Origin: Algimonas arctica
Lineage (GTDB): Bacteria > Pseudomonadota > Alphaproteobacteria > Caulobacterales > Maricaulaceae
NCBI RefSeq assembly: GCF_014652695.1
Contig: NZ_BMZH01000003.1
Location: forward strand, 165,001 to 229,000
Direction: 5' to 3'
DNA length: 64,000 nucleotides
Each line of letters starts with the position of its first letter. Position 1 is the first letter of the stretch. Below, piece after piece: positions 17,532 through 27,812 of this stretch. A program made the translations under genes and the position numbers. The notes beneath the pieces are model-generated. The model saw only the letters and a program-made list of their open reading frames with translations. It was not told where the DNA came from and searched no databases.

Positions 17532-18014
17532 CTAGCTTTCGAGGTCCCGGAAATCGCGGCGGAGCTTCCACTCACGCGACGTCACAGAGCGCTCTAGGTC
17601 TTGCAGTCGCTCTTCGAGGGAGCGGAACTTGGAACGAACGTCCGAATATTTAGTCGTATCGCCCAGCTCGACGTCAATTTGTCCGTGACGTTTGGCCTTG
17701 CGTTTCGCGCGGCGGTGTTCGCGGTCTTCGCGGACATAAGGGGCGCGTTTATCGGACGGAATGAACATCCACATCAAGAAGTAGATAATGACGGGAAACC
17801 CAGCAAAGATGATGGCGAGTACAACCAGTATCCGCATCGGACCGTGGTCAATCCCGAGCCAGTCACCAAGACCGGCACAGACGCCGCCCAAAATACCGTC
17901 GATTTTATTGCGACGGAGTTTGTTTGGACCCGAATATTCATATTCGTCGTCAGAACCGTCCCAGTCCATGTCGAACAAGGAGCGCTGTGTTTTATTACGA
18001 TATCTCTTAGTCAT
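17532..18014 (-). CDS. pspC: Phage-shock protein C (PspC domain)
   Basis: This 160-residue inner-membrane protein contains a PspC domain at about 30-95. NKLRRNKIDGILGGVCAGLGDWLGID is the amphipathic first part, and GPMRILVVLAIIFAGFPVIIYFLMWMFIP is the membrane segment. A charged, coiled-coil tail follows (YSDVRSKFRSLEERLQDLERSV), like the zipper tail of PspC that meets PspB. It lies two bases after pspB. PspB and PspC sense envelope stress and recruit PspA to the membrane. In alphaproteobacteria the regulation is less well known. Confidence 0.92.
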   Translation of the reverse strand: MTKRYRNKTQRSLFDMDWDGSDDEYEYSGPNKLRRNKIDGILGGVCAGLGDWLGIDHGPMRILVVLAIIFAGFPVIIYFLMWMFIPSDKRAPYVREDREHRRAKRKAKRHGQIDVELGDTTKYSDVRSKFRSLEERLQDLERSVTSREWKLRRDFRDLES

Positions 18015-18016
18015 TA

Positions 18017-18259
18017 TTAGCCCCTCCAGTTGGGGATCTCATCATCAAGAATGCGCTCTAGCACTTTGACGCGTTGATCAAGAATGTCGGCAATGCGCGA
18101 CATTTGTTCGAGTTCGGCGCGGTGGGTTCCGTTTTCTGGGGTGCCGCCGCCACCCATACGCTCTTTGTGTTCATAGTGGGTCTTCAACATCGATGATGCG
18201 ATGCCCATGACGATAGCGACGATGGGGATCATGAAGACCAGAACTTCGGGCCTAAACAT
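18017..18259 (-). CDS. pspB: Phage-shock protein B
   Basis: This 80-residue protein starts with a single membrane helix (EVLVFMIPIVAIVMGIASSML). A cytosolic part follows that ends in a leucine-zipper-like helix and the typical tail RIADILDQRVKVLERILDDE then IPNWRG. The length is close to E. coli PspB (about 74). It forms the membrane sensor complex with PspC. It is separated from pspA by a 149-base stretch that holds two hairpins. Confidence 0.9.
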   Translation of the reverse strand: MFRPEVLVFMIPIVAIVMGIASSMLKTHYEHKERMGGGGTPENGTHRAELEQMSRIADILDQRVKVLERILDDEIPNWRG

Positions 18260-18342
18260 TGTGGGGCTCTCTTTCGTTATACGTGGATCGGTTTGGTTGT
18301 GCCCGGGAGAGGGTGTGACCTAAGAAGGGTAATTCATGGCCA

Positions 18343-18364
18343 CCGGGGGAAGGGTCTCCCCCGG
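18343..18364 (-). terminator. Perfect GC-rich hairpin between pspA and pspB
   Basis: CCGGGGGA at 18343-18350 pairs perfectly with TCCCCCGG at 18357-18364 around a six-base loop. It follows the pspA stop by about 45 bases in transcription order. There is no T-run, so it may be a partial terminator or an RNA-processing and stability hairpin that sets a PspA to PspBC ratio. Confidence 0.55.
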
Positions 18365-18380
18365 ACACGTTAGGTGCCTT

Positions 18381-18398
18381 GCCTAGTGTTTGCTAGGC
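18381..18398 (-). terminator. Second hairpin downstream of pspA
   Basis: GCCTAG at 18381-18386 pairs with CTAGGC at 18393-18398 around a six-base loop, immediately after the pspA stop codon. It is weaker than the neighbouring GC-rich hairpin. The two together make a tandem structure in the pspA-pspB spacer. Confidence 0.45.
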
Positions 18399-18408
18399 GG
18401 CGTTCCGA

Positions 18409-19113
18409 TCAGCTAGCCTTTTTGGACGGCTTTTCTGACTTGTTGGCCGCTTTAGGCTTGCTCATGCGCGCCTTGAGGGCTGTCAACTCATCTTCAAGTT
18501 CGTCATCTGACTCCAAGGCCGCAAATTGTGACTCGAGGCTTTCACCTTCACCGAGATCAAAGGCTTCAACATGCGCCTCTAACTCGTCAACTTTGCGCTC
18601 CATCCGCTCATAGCGGGACAGGGCATCATCAACGCGGGTGTCGACCAATTTCGTCCGCATCTTGACTTGGCTGCGAGCGACCGTGCTGCGCATTGTGAGC
18701 GCTTTATGTTTCGCCTTCGCTTCGTCGAGCTTGGTCTGAAGCTTTGAGAGGTCGCCGTCGGCTTTACCAATGGCTTCGTCCAGAACTTCGATTTCTTTAC
18801 CAACCACGTCGGCCATGTCTTCGGCTTGACGGCGGGCTGTCAGCGCACCGCGAGCCAGGTCTTCCCGGTCTTTGGTGATCGCAAGTTCAGCCTTGGCCGC
18901 CCAATCGTCAGCGCGTTTGCGATAGTCGTCTTCACGACGTGTCAGCTCTTTGCGCTCGGCAATGTGGCGGGCGGCGTCCGTGCGAACTTCAACCAGTGTG
19001 TCTTCCATTTCTTGGATGATCAGGCGGGCGATCTTTTCAGGATCTTCCGCAGCCTCGATCATGGCGTTAAGGTTGGAATTAATGATGTCGCCCATGCGGG
19101 AAAAAATACCCAT
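18409..19113 (-). CDS. pspA: Phage-shock protein A
   Basis: This 234-residue ESCRT-III-like membrane-repair protein is of the PspA/IM30 family. The N-terminal amphipathic helix MGIFSRMGDIINSNLNAMIEAAEDPEK is diagnostic. Long coiled-coil helices follow (TLVEVRTDAARHIAERKELTRREDDYRKRADDW), typical of PspA helix 1-3. The tail is lysine- and alanine-rich (MSKPKAANKSEKPSKKAS), which is a little unusual. PspA oligomers bind damaged inner membrane, and in enterobacteria PspA also inhibits PspF. Here the divergent PspF-like protein is altered, so that interaction may be different. A spacer of 72 bases separates it from the small membrane protein upstream. Confidence 0.95.
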   Translation of the reverse strand: MGIFSRMGDIINSNLNAMIEAAEDPEKIARLIIQEMEDTLVEVRTDAARHIAERKELTRREDDYRKRADDWAAKAELAITKDREDLARGALTARRQAEDMADVVGKEIEVLDEAIGKADGDLSKLQTKLDEAKAKHKALTMRSTVARSQVKMRTKLVDTRVDDALSRYERMERKVDELEAHVEAFDLGEGESLESQFAALESDDELEDELTALKARMSKPKAANKSEKPSKKAS

Positions 19114-19185
19114 TGTGTCTCGTCTCCTTTGAGAATGGTGGGGTCGGAGGGTTAACTCCGAAGTCGTTAGTAGGGGTCTCAGCCT

Positions 19186-19320
19186 TTAGGCAAAGATGGC
19201 TGCGAGGAGGAAGCCTGCGGCGAAAAAGCCCCAGCATTCCTTATCGCGGGTGGTGACGTAGCGGACAAACCGCGCGCCTTTTGTCCGCCAATCGGTGGCA
19301 CTTTGATTGCGATCATTCAT
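19186..19320 (-). CDS. Very small membrane protein (44 residues) of the Psp operon
   Basis: The minus-strand frame from the ATG at 19320 to the TAA at 19186 encodes 44 residues. It has a basic N-terminus (MNDRNQSATDWRTKGARFVR) and a C-terminal hydrophobic helix (WGFFAAGFLLAAIFA). Its start overlaps the stop of the 60-residue gene upstream as TAATG. I do not recognise the family. The coupling and the position ahead of pspA argue that it is real and part of the envelope-stress response. Confidence 0.6.
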   Translation of the reverse strand: MNDRNQSATDWRTKGARFVRYVTTRDKECWGFFAAGFLLAAIFA

Positions 19321-19502
19321 TACAAAATCTCTTCGTAAGTGTTGACTGAACCGTGCAGGGTCATGGCGCCGTAGCTTCCAATCGTCCGGACGTTCATTGC
19401 GGCATAGCCGCGGCGAGCGCGGGCCCGACGGACGGAACGCGACGGTGAAGCCGCTCCGTTGATAGCATTCAGGTCATTATCGATGGTGCGATATGTCATC
19501 AT
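19320..19502 (-). CDS. Small basic hypothetical protein leading the Psp operon
   Basis: This 60-residue protein is the first gene of the minus-strand Psp cluster. A strong Shine-Dalgarno (AAAGGAG) lies just before two adjacent ATG codons (19502 and 19499), and the second has the better spacing. The middle is arginine- and alanine-rich (RSVRRARARRGYAA). There is no signal peptide or membrane helix, and the family is not recognised. Its stop is coupled to the next small gene by TAATG. A nucleic-acid- or membrane-surface-binding role would fit the charge but is guesswork. Confidence 0.6.
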   Translation of the reverse strand: MMTYRTIDNDLNAINGAASPSRSVRRARARRGYAAMNVRTIGSYGAMTLHGSVNTYEEIL

Positions 19503-19692
19503 CGTCTCCTTTCGTCTCTCTCGTTTCGTCCCGGGGTTCCGGGCTCTGGGTTGGCGGGGGTCTGTTGCCTCCGCTTCAGTGATTACAAGATGACCAATTG
19601 CGTGAGCGTTGTCACGATAAACTAAACGATTGAAATATAAGGGTTTTGCAGAATTGTTATCGGTAAACGGGAAATCGACTAGTATATTAAAC

Positions 19693-19738
19693 TAATAATT
19701 GGCTAGATTTACCAATAACAATTAGCTAAATAATCCAA
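19693..19738. repeat. Two tandem 23-bp repeats just upstream of the pspF-like gene
   Basis: The units 19693-19715 and 19716-19738 are exactly adjacent and agree at 17 of 23 positions by hand count. They share TAA.AATT, GCTA and a terminal CCAA. The array ends two bases before the ATG of the pspF-like gene, in the divergent region shared with the psp operon. A partial third match (AATCGACTAG) starts at 19673, one period further out. Tandem sites of this kind usually bind a regulator on one face of the helix. Autoregulation by the PspF-like protein is the obvious guess. No -24/-12 (GG-N10-GC) element was found in 19503-19740. Confidence 0.6.
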
Positions 19739-19740
19739 AT

Positions 19741-20796
19741 ATGACCATTCGCACCCAACCCATCGGTTCCGGCCCCACTTTTATGGCGCTCATGGACCGC
19801 GTTTCTGACTACGCATCGACCAACAGACCCGTCCTCATCGCCGGAGAGCGCGGTACTGGGAAGGAACTCATCGCCTCGCGCGTTCACTTTCTCTCTCCAC
19901 GCTGGGAAAAAGAGAATGTTCACGTCAATTGTGCCGCCTTTACTGAAATCGAGCTCGACCGGGAGCTTTTTGGCCAAACCTTTATGGATGGTCGCGTCGA
20001 TACGAACGGACGGTTCTTTGAAGCGGATAGCGGCACGCTCTTTCTGGATGCGATTGAGATGATGCCCCTGCGGTTGCAGGAAAAGCTGATGCACACGCTT
20101 GAGCACGGCAAGGTGCAAGCGACGGGTGAGCTTTATAATGAAGAGGTTGATGTCCGCGTGGTCGCGGCGACCGCGGTCGATCTCCCGAGCGCGGTGGCGC
20201 GGGGCGATTTTCGCGCTGACTTACTTGATAGGCTCGCTTTCCACGTCCTGACCCTCCCCCCCCTGCGCGCCCGGACAGACGATATCGCCGCGTTGGTGGA
20301 TCATTTCGGACGCAGCGTGGCCCGTGAGCTGGGGGCTGAGCAATTCCCCGGCTTTACAGCGGAAGCGCAAGAAGAGATCCGGGCACACCGTTTTCCCGGC
20401 AACGTTCGTGAGCTGAAAAACGTGGTCGCGCGCAGCACCGTGCAGGCCTTCTTAGAAGATGAAAACCTCACAGAACCGATTGATGTGATAAATTTTGATC
20501 CGTTTGAGAGCCCCTACCGCCTCAGAGACGCGCGCCCGCCAATCGCACCGCCGACGCCCACGCCGGTAACGCCACAAGCGATAGACCCGGAGCATGTCAG
20601 CCCAATCACACCACAACCGGGGCCGACCCCAGCCGCGCCGGATAATTTTACCGATCGGGTGATGACCTTTGAGCGCCGCTTGATCGATGAAGCCCTGCGC
20701 GCGAGCCATGACCACCAAGGCAAAGCCGCCGAGCGGCTCGCGCTCAGCTATCATCAATTCCGGGGCCTACTCCGTAAACACGGGCTCAAGAAATAG
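19741..20796 (+). CDS. PspF-like AAA+ transcription regulator, GAFTGA-less
   Basis: This 351-residue protein is collinear with PspF and lacks a receiver domain. Walker A is GERGTGKE (35-42). Arginine fingers are retained in FRADLLDRLAF (about 157-167), followed by LPPLRAR, and a Fis-type HTH lies at the C-terminus (DHQGKAAERLALSYHQFRGL). Two key features of sigma-54 activators are missing. The GAFTGA loop is replaced by GQTFMDGRVDTNGRFF (about 78-93), and Walker B reads GTLFLDAI (98-105), with alanine where the catalytic glutamate should be. A proline-rich linker (PPIAPPTPTPVTPQ) precedes the HTH. It is divergent from the psp operon and probably controls it, but not by ordinary sigma-54 activation. 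Confidence 0.85.
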   Translation: MTIRTQPIGSGPTFMALMDRVSDYASTNRPVLIAGERGTGKELIASRVHFLSPRWEKENVHVNCAAFTEIELDRELFGQTFMDGRVDTNGRFFEADSGTLFLDAIEMMPLRLQEKLMHTLEHGKVQATGELYNEEVDVRVVAATAVDLPSAVARGDFRADLLDRLAFHVLTLPPLRARTDDIAALVDHFGRSVARELGAEQFPGFTAEAQEEIRAHRFPGNVRELKNVVARSTVQAFLEDENLTEPIDVINFDPFESPYRLRDARPPIAPPTPTPVTPQAIDPEHVSPITPQPGPTPAAPDNFTDRVMTFERRLIDEALRASHDHQGKAAERLALSYHQFRGLLRKHGLKK

Positions 20797-23305
<2,509 letters not shown>

Positions 23306-23329
23306 TAGCTGCCATCAGAACAAATCGTG

Positions 23330-23360
23330 AGCCGCGTCACAAACTGTGGCGCGGCTTTTT
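23330..23360 (+). terminator. Intrinsic terminator of katG
   Basis: AGCCGCG at 23330-23336 pairs with CGCGGCT at 23350-23356, and the stem can extend inward with CAC/GTG. It is followed directly by a T-run (23356-23360). It lies 25 bases after the katG stop. Confidence 0.85.
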
Positions 23361-23425
23361 GTTACATAAACATTCGATTGAATGTCGCCCATATGAGTTT
23401 CAATAACACACGGGATACGAGTAAT

Positions 23426-23755
23426 ATGGCAAGAAAATCGTCAGAAGACGTCCAAAAGCGGCAAGATGCGATCACAAAATTCAAGCGATTCGTGTTCTAT
23501 TATGCGCTTGTGTCGGTGCCGGTCTGTCTCATAATCGTATTTTGGCCGTTAGCCGACAACGTCTCGGCCCATGGCAAAGCGGCTCACTATCTCGCGATAC
23601 CCTTGGCCTTTATCCTCGGCTTGGTGTTCATGAGCATTATGTTTTTCTCATCGAACAGTGGCGGCGACGAACAGCCGAATTACGTTGAGATGGCCGAACG
23701 CAGAAACCGAAAACAACGCGAAACCGACGCGCTTAATGACAAAGACGCCTCCTAA
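23426..23755 (+). CDS. Hypothetical two-helix inner-membrane protein
   Basis: This protein of about 109 residues starts MARKSSEDVQKRQDAITKFK if the ATG at 23426 is used. An ATG at 23393 would add 11 residues, and neither has a clear Shine-Dalgarno. Two hydrophobic helices are visible (FVFYYALVSVPVCLIIVFWPL and YLAIPLAFILGLVFMSIMFF), joined by a short loop, with a charged C-terminal tail (ERRNRKQRETDALNDKDAS). I do not recognise the family. Both ends would face the cytosol by the positive-inside rule. Confidence 0.6.
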   Translation: MARKSSEDVQKRQDAITKFKRFVFYYALVSVPVCLIIVFWPLADNVSAHGKAAHYLAIPLAFILGLVFMSIMFFSSNSGGDEQPNYVEMAERRNRKQRETDALNDKDAS

Positions 23756-23795
23756 AAGACCTTCGCGCCTTTAGCTTGAGCGTGCGACCCGACCG

Positions 23796-24917
23796 TCAAC
23801 CGACCTTCGGAATCCGCGCCTTATAGGTAAATTGCCCCGCATCATTGAGCCGCCGCGACAGTAACCCGCGGCCTTTGAGGCAATTCAAATGCGCGACCGC
23901 TTCGCCAACAGCCATGATGCGGTTCGTGTCATCTATCGGACGGCGGAAGAGGACCGAGTAGACCTCGGTCGCCATTTTTGGCTCGACGCAAAATTCGTAC
24001 AGGCGGTCGAGCGCTTTTTCGTGATGTTCGATCAGTTTGCTCAAACGTTTATGCGCGCCCCGGAACGGAACTCCGTGTGCCGGACCGATCAGCGTGTCCT
24101 CGGGCAGTTCTTTGATCAGTTTATGACAGGAGCTAATCCAATCATTGAGCGGATTACCTTCTGGTTCAGTCGGCCAAACGGAGACGTTGGAGCTGATGTT
24201 TGGCAACAATTGATCCCCTGTCAGGCAGAGACCCAATTCTTCACAATAGAGACAGGCATGTTCCGGGCTGTGGCCGGACCCGATAATAATCCGCCACGTA
24301 TATTTGCCGATTTTGCCCCATTCGCCATCGGTGAGCCGGTCATAAGCGTGCGGTAATTCCTCGACGGCTTTCCCGAACCCGCCAAAGCGTTTCTTGTACA
24401 AGTCAATTTGCGGCGTGGTGAAACCCGCTTTGCGGTAAAAGGTGATGCCTTCCTGCGGGGCCGGATGGCCCGTATCCGCGACCAGCAAACGGCACAGCAT
24501 ATATTCGCCGCGTGTCATCAACAGGGGCGCGCCGAACTTGCGGCAAATCCATCCCGCGAGGCCCGTATGATCCGGATGGAGATGGGTGCAAATCACGCGG
24601 TTGACCGGACGTCCGCCCATCAGCTCTTTGAAATGCCCTTCCCATTGGCGTTTGGACTCGGCCATCGCGATGCCCGTATCGACCACCACCCAGCCATCCC
24701 CATCGCGCAGTGCGTAAAGGTTGATGTGGTTCAGCCCCGTCATCGGCAGAGAGAAGCGCAACCAAAATACGCCGTCCGCGATCTCCCGGACTTCGCCGGG
24801 TTGCGGTTTATCCTCAGTGACGAATTCCAACATGCGCGAGGACCGATCGCTCGGAATGAGCGAGGCATCTTGCGGGCTGGAGGGTTTTTTGGTTTTTAGG
24901 ATTGAAGGGGTTTTCAT
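23796..24917 (-). CDS. Metallo-beta-lactamase-fold hydrolase
   Basis: This 373-residue protein has the zinc motif THLHPDHTG (HxHxDH), a further histidine in IGSGHSPEHACLY, and TGDQLLP, where the bridging aspartate lies. The C-terminal part (about 275-373), with LIEHHEKALDRLYEF and AVGEAVAHLNCLKGRGLLSRR, looks like the winged-helix tail found in LACTB2-like and glyoxalase-II-like family members. Such proteins hydrolyse thioesters, lactones or nucleic acids. The substrate here is not known. It stands alone on its strand and converges with the small membrane protein gene. Confidence 0.83.
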   Translation of the reverse strand: MKTPSILKTKKPSSPQDASLIPSDRSSRMLEFVTEDKPQPGEVREIADGVFWLRFSLPMTGLNHINLYALRDGDGWVVVDTGIAMAESKRQWEGHFKELMGGRPVNRVICTHLHPDHTGLAGWICRKFGAPLLMTRGEYMLCRLLVADTGHPAPQEGITFYRKAGFTTPQIDLYKKRFGGFGKAVEELPHAYDRLTDGEWGKIGKYTWRIIIGSGHSPEHACLYCEELGLCLTGDQLLPNISSNVSVWPTEPEGNPLNDWISSCHKLIKELPEDTLIGPAHGVPFRGAHKRLSKLIEHHEKALDRLYEFCVEPKMATEVYSVLFRRPIDDTNRIMAVGEAVAHLNCLKGRGLLSRRLNDAGQFTYKARIPKVG

Positions 24918-25027
24918 GGGAATGTCTTATGCGGCCTCAATTGAAAAAGCCATATGCCGCACCTGACGTTCAAGAAAAGATCGCAACCGTGTAGCGCATC
25001 CTGCGTCTGAACGGCTCTGACGTCACA

Positions 25028-26134
25028 TCATGTCGAGGCTATCCGAAAAGGAATTTTCGCATCCAACGTGTAGCCCCCCGTTGAATCGGGGCCTTGATCG
25101 ACAATCCCTCCGTGTTGCGCGATGGCCGCCTTAAGAAGTCTTTGCCCCAGTCCGGTGGTTTCTTTTGGCTCTGGCGCCACGTCTTCGCCAGCGTCATTAT
25201 GGCATAATAGGTGTATCTGCCGACCATCATGCGTTGCAGAGACCGTTATCTGGCCTGACTGTTGATTATGAAACGCGTGCTTCATCGCGTTGGCCACAAA
25301 TTCATTGATAACAACACCTAGGCTTGTCGCGATCTTTGGCGGGATCATAATGGAGGCGGCATCAACTTCGAGAGATATTCCGGCTGGAATAGAATCGGCT
25401 AAATGGCCCGCGAGTGTTTGCAAATAATCGGATAGGTTAAGTGTTTCGCTTCCCTTCGAGCGGTGCAGTTCGCGATGAACCGCGCTCACAGCGTCGATTT
25501 GTCTGCGAACGGCTGAAAAGACGGCAGGCCAGTCGCCAGTCCGCGTCCCGAGACGCTCCTGCACATTCAGATTTGATGAAATTGTTTGCAGGCTATTTTT
25601 AACGCGGTGGTCCATTTCGTTGCGAAGCGCGTCTTGTGATTTCAGGGCCACACGCAATTCGAGTTCACGCATCACACGGCGAGCTAATATGCTCAGCACC
25701 TTTCGTTGCATGTCAGTCAGTTTATTAGGCTTTGTATCCAGCACACAAAACGTCCCGATCGGCAAGCCATTTTCAGCCCTTAAGAGCGCCCCCGCGTAAA
25801 ATCGCAAACCATTGTCAGGTGCGAGGCAAAGTTCATTATCCGCTGTGCGTTCATCGATGAGCGTATCTTCAATTTCGACAAAGTCTTCTTCAAGAATGAC
25901 GTGGGAACAAATGGACGTTGCGAGGGGGGTTTCCCGTACGCCCAGTCCCACTTCCGCCTTGAACCACTGTCGATGCTCATCAATTAGATTGATGACGGCA
26001 ATCGGCGTACCGCATATCTCCGAGGCCAAAGCGACAATATCGTCAAAATCGCGCTCACGCGGCGTGTCCAGAATATCGAACTGGCGCAGGGTGGTCAGCC
26101 GGTTGTGCTGCTGTGGGTGAGGCTGGGCTTTCAT
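25028..26134 (-). CDS. GAF-domain sensor histidine kinase (HWE/HisKA_2 type)
   Basis: This 368-residue protein has a GAF domain at about 20-160 (ASEICGTPIAVINLIDEHRQW, then FYAGALLRAENGLPIGTFCVLD). A phosphoacceptor helix follows with MDHRVKNSLQTI at about 190, the HisKA_2/HWE signature with its histidine in DHRVKN. The ATPase domain shows a conserved N box (VINEFVANAMKHAF) and a late GLGQRLLKAAI G-box. There is no membrane helix, so it is cytosolic. HWE-type kinases in alphaproteobacteria often feed the PhyR general stress response, but no response regulator is adjacent. The signal is unknown. Confidence 0.88.
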   Translation of the reverse strand: MKAQPHPQQHNRLTTLRQFDILDTPRERDFDDIVALASEICGTPIAVINLIDEHRQWFKAEVGLGVRETPLATSICSHVILEEDFVEIEDTLIDERTADNELCLAPDNGLRFYAGALLRAENGLPIGTFCVLDTKPNKLTDMQRKVLSILARRVMRELELRVALKSQDALRNEMDHRVKNSLQTISSNLNVQERLGTRTGDWPAVFSAVRRQIDAVSAVHRELHRSKGSETLNLSDYLQTLAGHLADSIPAGISLEVDAASIMIPPKIATSLGVVINEFVANAMKHAFHNQQSGQITVSATHDGRQIHLLCHNDAGEDVAPEPKETTGLGQRLLKAAIAQHGGIVDQGPDSTGGYTLDAKIPFRIAST

Positions 26135-26240
26135 GGCCTCTTATTCAAACATTATGTATGGGGGTGCAAGAAAAAGGGTTGTCCGTTTTCAGAGGCGGGA
26201 TTTTATGTTGACCGTCAGTCTACGAGCGCGAAGATACCTA

Positions 26241-26891
26241 CTATGCGCGCATATCTGAAATAAATGCATCGGCAGCAGAGATGGATTGTTCCATGTCGAC
26301 GATTAGGCGCGCGACGTCGGTTTCGAGCTTTGCCGTCTCTCCCCCAATGGCCGCAATCGACCGCGCGTTGAGGTTATGTTTCAGGTACAGGACGCGGTCG
26401 TTGAATACGGCCAAAACGGGATCCATCGACGCGGTGGCCGCATCCATTTTAGCGGCGAGCACCTCATATCGTTGCTGGGTGTCGCGCAACTGCCGTTCGG
26501 ATGTGCGGCGCAGTCCTGCATCGGAATATTGACCGAGTTCGGTTTCCCATTCTTTGAATAGATCGCGGGACACGCGTTTGACCGACGCGACGCGTGCGCG
26601 CGTTTCGTCCGCTTGGCTGTCGGCCCGGGCGTAAGCGCGTTTCAGATCATCATAGGTTTTTTCCAGATCGCCCCCGTCAACAGCCACGACTGCGCGGAAG
26701 GCTTCCAAAGCATCCGCGAATTCCTCTTTGGTGTCAGTCTGCGACTTGGCCACACCTTCGACGCGGTCCACGAGAATATCACGTTTCTCAATCCCGAACT
26801 TTTCTTGAACGGTGTACGCGACTGTCGAGCAGCCTGTCATCAGGAGGGGAGACAGGGCCAACGCCCCCATAAACAAAATTGATGCGCGCAT
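26241..26891 (-). CDS. DUF2959 family lipoprotein
   Basis: This 216-residue protein has a lipoprotein signal (MRASILFMGALALSPLLMTGCS). The stretch after it (TVAYTVQEKFGIEKRDILVDRVEGVAKSQ) is typical of DUF2959. The rest is predicted long helices and coiled coil (TDTKEEFADALEAF; RQLRDTQQRYEVLAAKM). It is probably an envelope protein facing the periplasm. The family has no established function. It stands alone. Confidence 0.82.
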   Translation of the reverse strand: MRASILFMGALALSPLLMTGCSTVAYTVQEKFGIEKRDILVDRVEGVAKSQTDTKEEFADALEAFRAVVAVDGGDLEKTYDDLKRAYARADSQADETRARVASVKRVSRDLFKEWETELGQYSDAGLRRTSERQLRDTQQRYEVLAAKMDAATASMDPVLAVFNDRVLYLKHNLNARSIAAIGGETAKLETDVARLIVDMEQSISAADAFISDMRA

Positions 26892-27097
26892 TATTTGTCC
26901 TGTTTCTATCGATTTGAGGCACCCTAATCGGGCCGCGTCACTTATCTAACCCTGAATGTCAGGCTCGGTTCCGATCTGTGAAATTTTAGATCCTTGTGGC
27001 GCGTAAGCCGGGCAGAGCCCAAAGCCTGTATCTGACTATCTATTTCTGACAGTCTGTCGCATATTCCACGCACCAAACTTATAATCGGAGCGCGACC

Positions 27098-27604
27098 ATG
27101 AAACCCCTTCTCTCTATTATGATGATGTCAGCCTGCGGCGCGGCCATGGTCGCCTGCACACATGCGCCGATGGAAACGATTACAACAACGACCGCCATGC
27201 CATCAGACGCCGCCGTCAGGGCGACCGTCCAAGCAGTTTATGATGGCTTTGCCGTTGGCGACATGGATATGGTCACACGTGACATGAGCGACGCCATTGT
27301 TTGGAATGAAGCCCAAGGCAACCCTTACGCCGATTTGAACCCCTATGTCGGCCCCAACGCCGTCCTCAGCGGATTATTTTCACGCATCGGCGGCGAATGG
27401 GATTATTTCACGGCAGACCCGATCGAATTCATCATGGATGTTCCGCGCGTCGCCGTGATTGGCCACTATAAAGCCCTTTACACAGCGACAGGCGAGACGC
27501 TCGACGCGCCTTTTGTCCACGTTTGGACCGTGCAAAACGGCGAAATCACAACCTTCCAGCAATATACGGACACACACGCCCATGTCACCGCGATGGGCGG
27601 GTAG
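27098..27604 (+). CDS. SnoaL/NTF2-like exported protein
   Basis: This 168-residue protein has an N-terminal signal, probably a lipobox (SACGAAMVACTH). The remaining 135 residues have the SnoaL-like cone fold pattern: AVYDGFAVGDMDMVTRDMSDAIVWNEAQGNPYAD, then GPNAVLSGLFSRIGGEWDYF and THVWTV-type strands near the end (FVHVWTVQNGEITTFQQY). Members bind small hydrophobic ligands or act as isomerases. A periplasmic ligand-binding or accessory role is possible. No partner gene is adjacent. Confidence 0.78.
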   Translation: MKPLLSIMMMSACGAAMVACTHAPMETITTTTAMPSDAAVRATVQAVYDGFAVGDMDMVTRDMSDAIVWNEAQGNPYADLNPYVGPNAVLSGLFSRIGGEWDYFTADPIEFIMDVPRVAVIGHYKALYTATGETLDAPFVHVWTVQNGEITTFQQYTDTHAHVTAMGG

Positions 27605-27812
27605 GCAACGGATCAACCGACAAAGCGCCCTGCCGTCGATCACAACGGGCGCACGAGACGTCCGTAGAAACCTCCATAGTTTTCTCGAAAACCAAGAATA
27701 ATGTTCTAGAGTGGAGGCGCGCAGCGTCCTCACAATTTGACGCAATGATCTTTCAGCTTGCGCCGAAATTCACGCATTGCCTTGCCTCCCTTCGCCCCGT
27801 AGTCAGCCCCTT

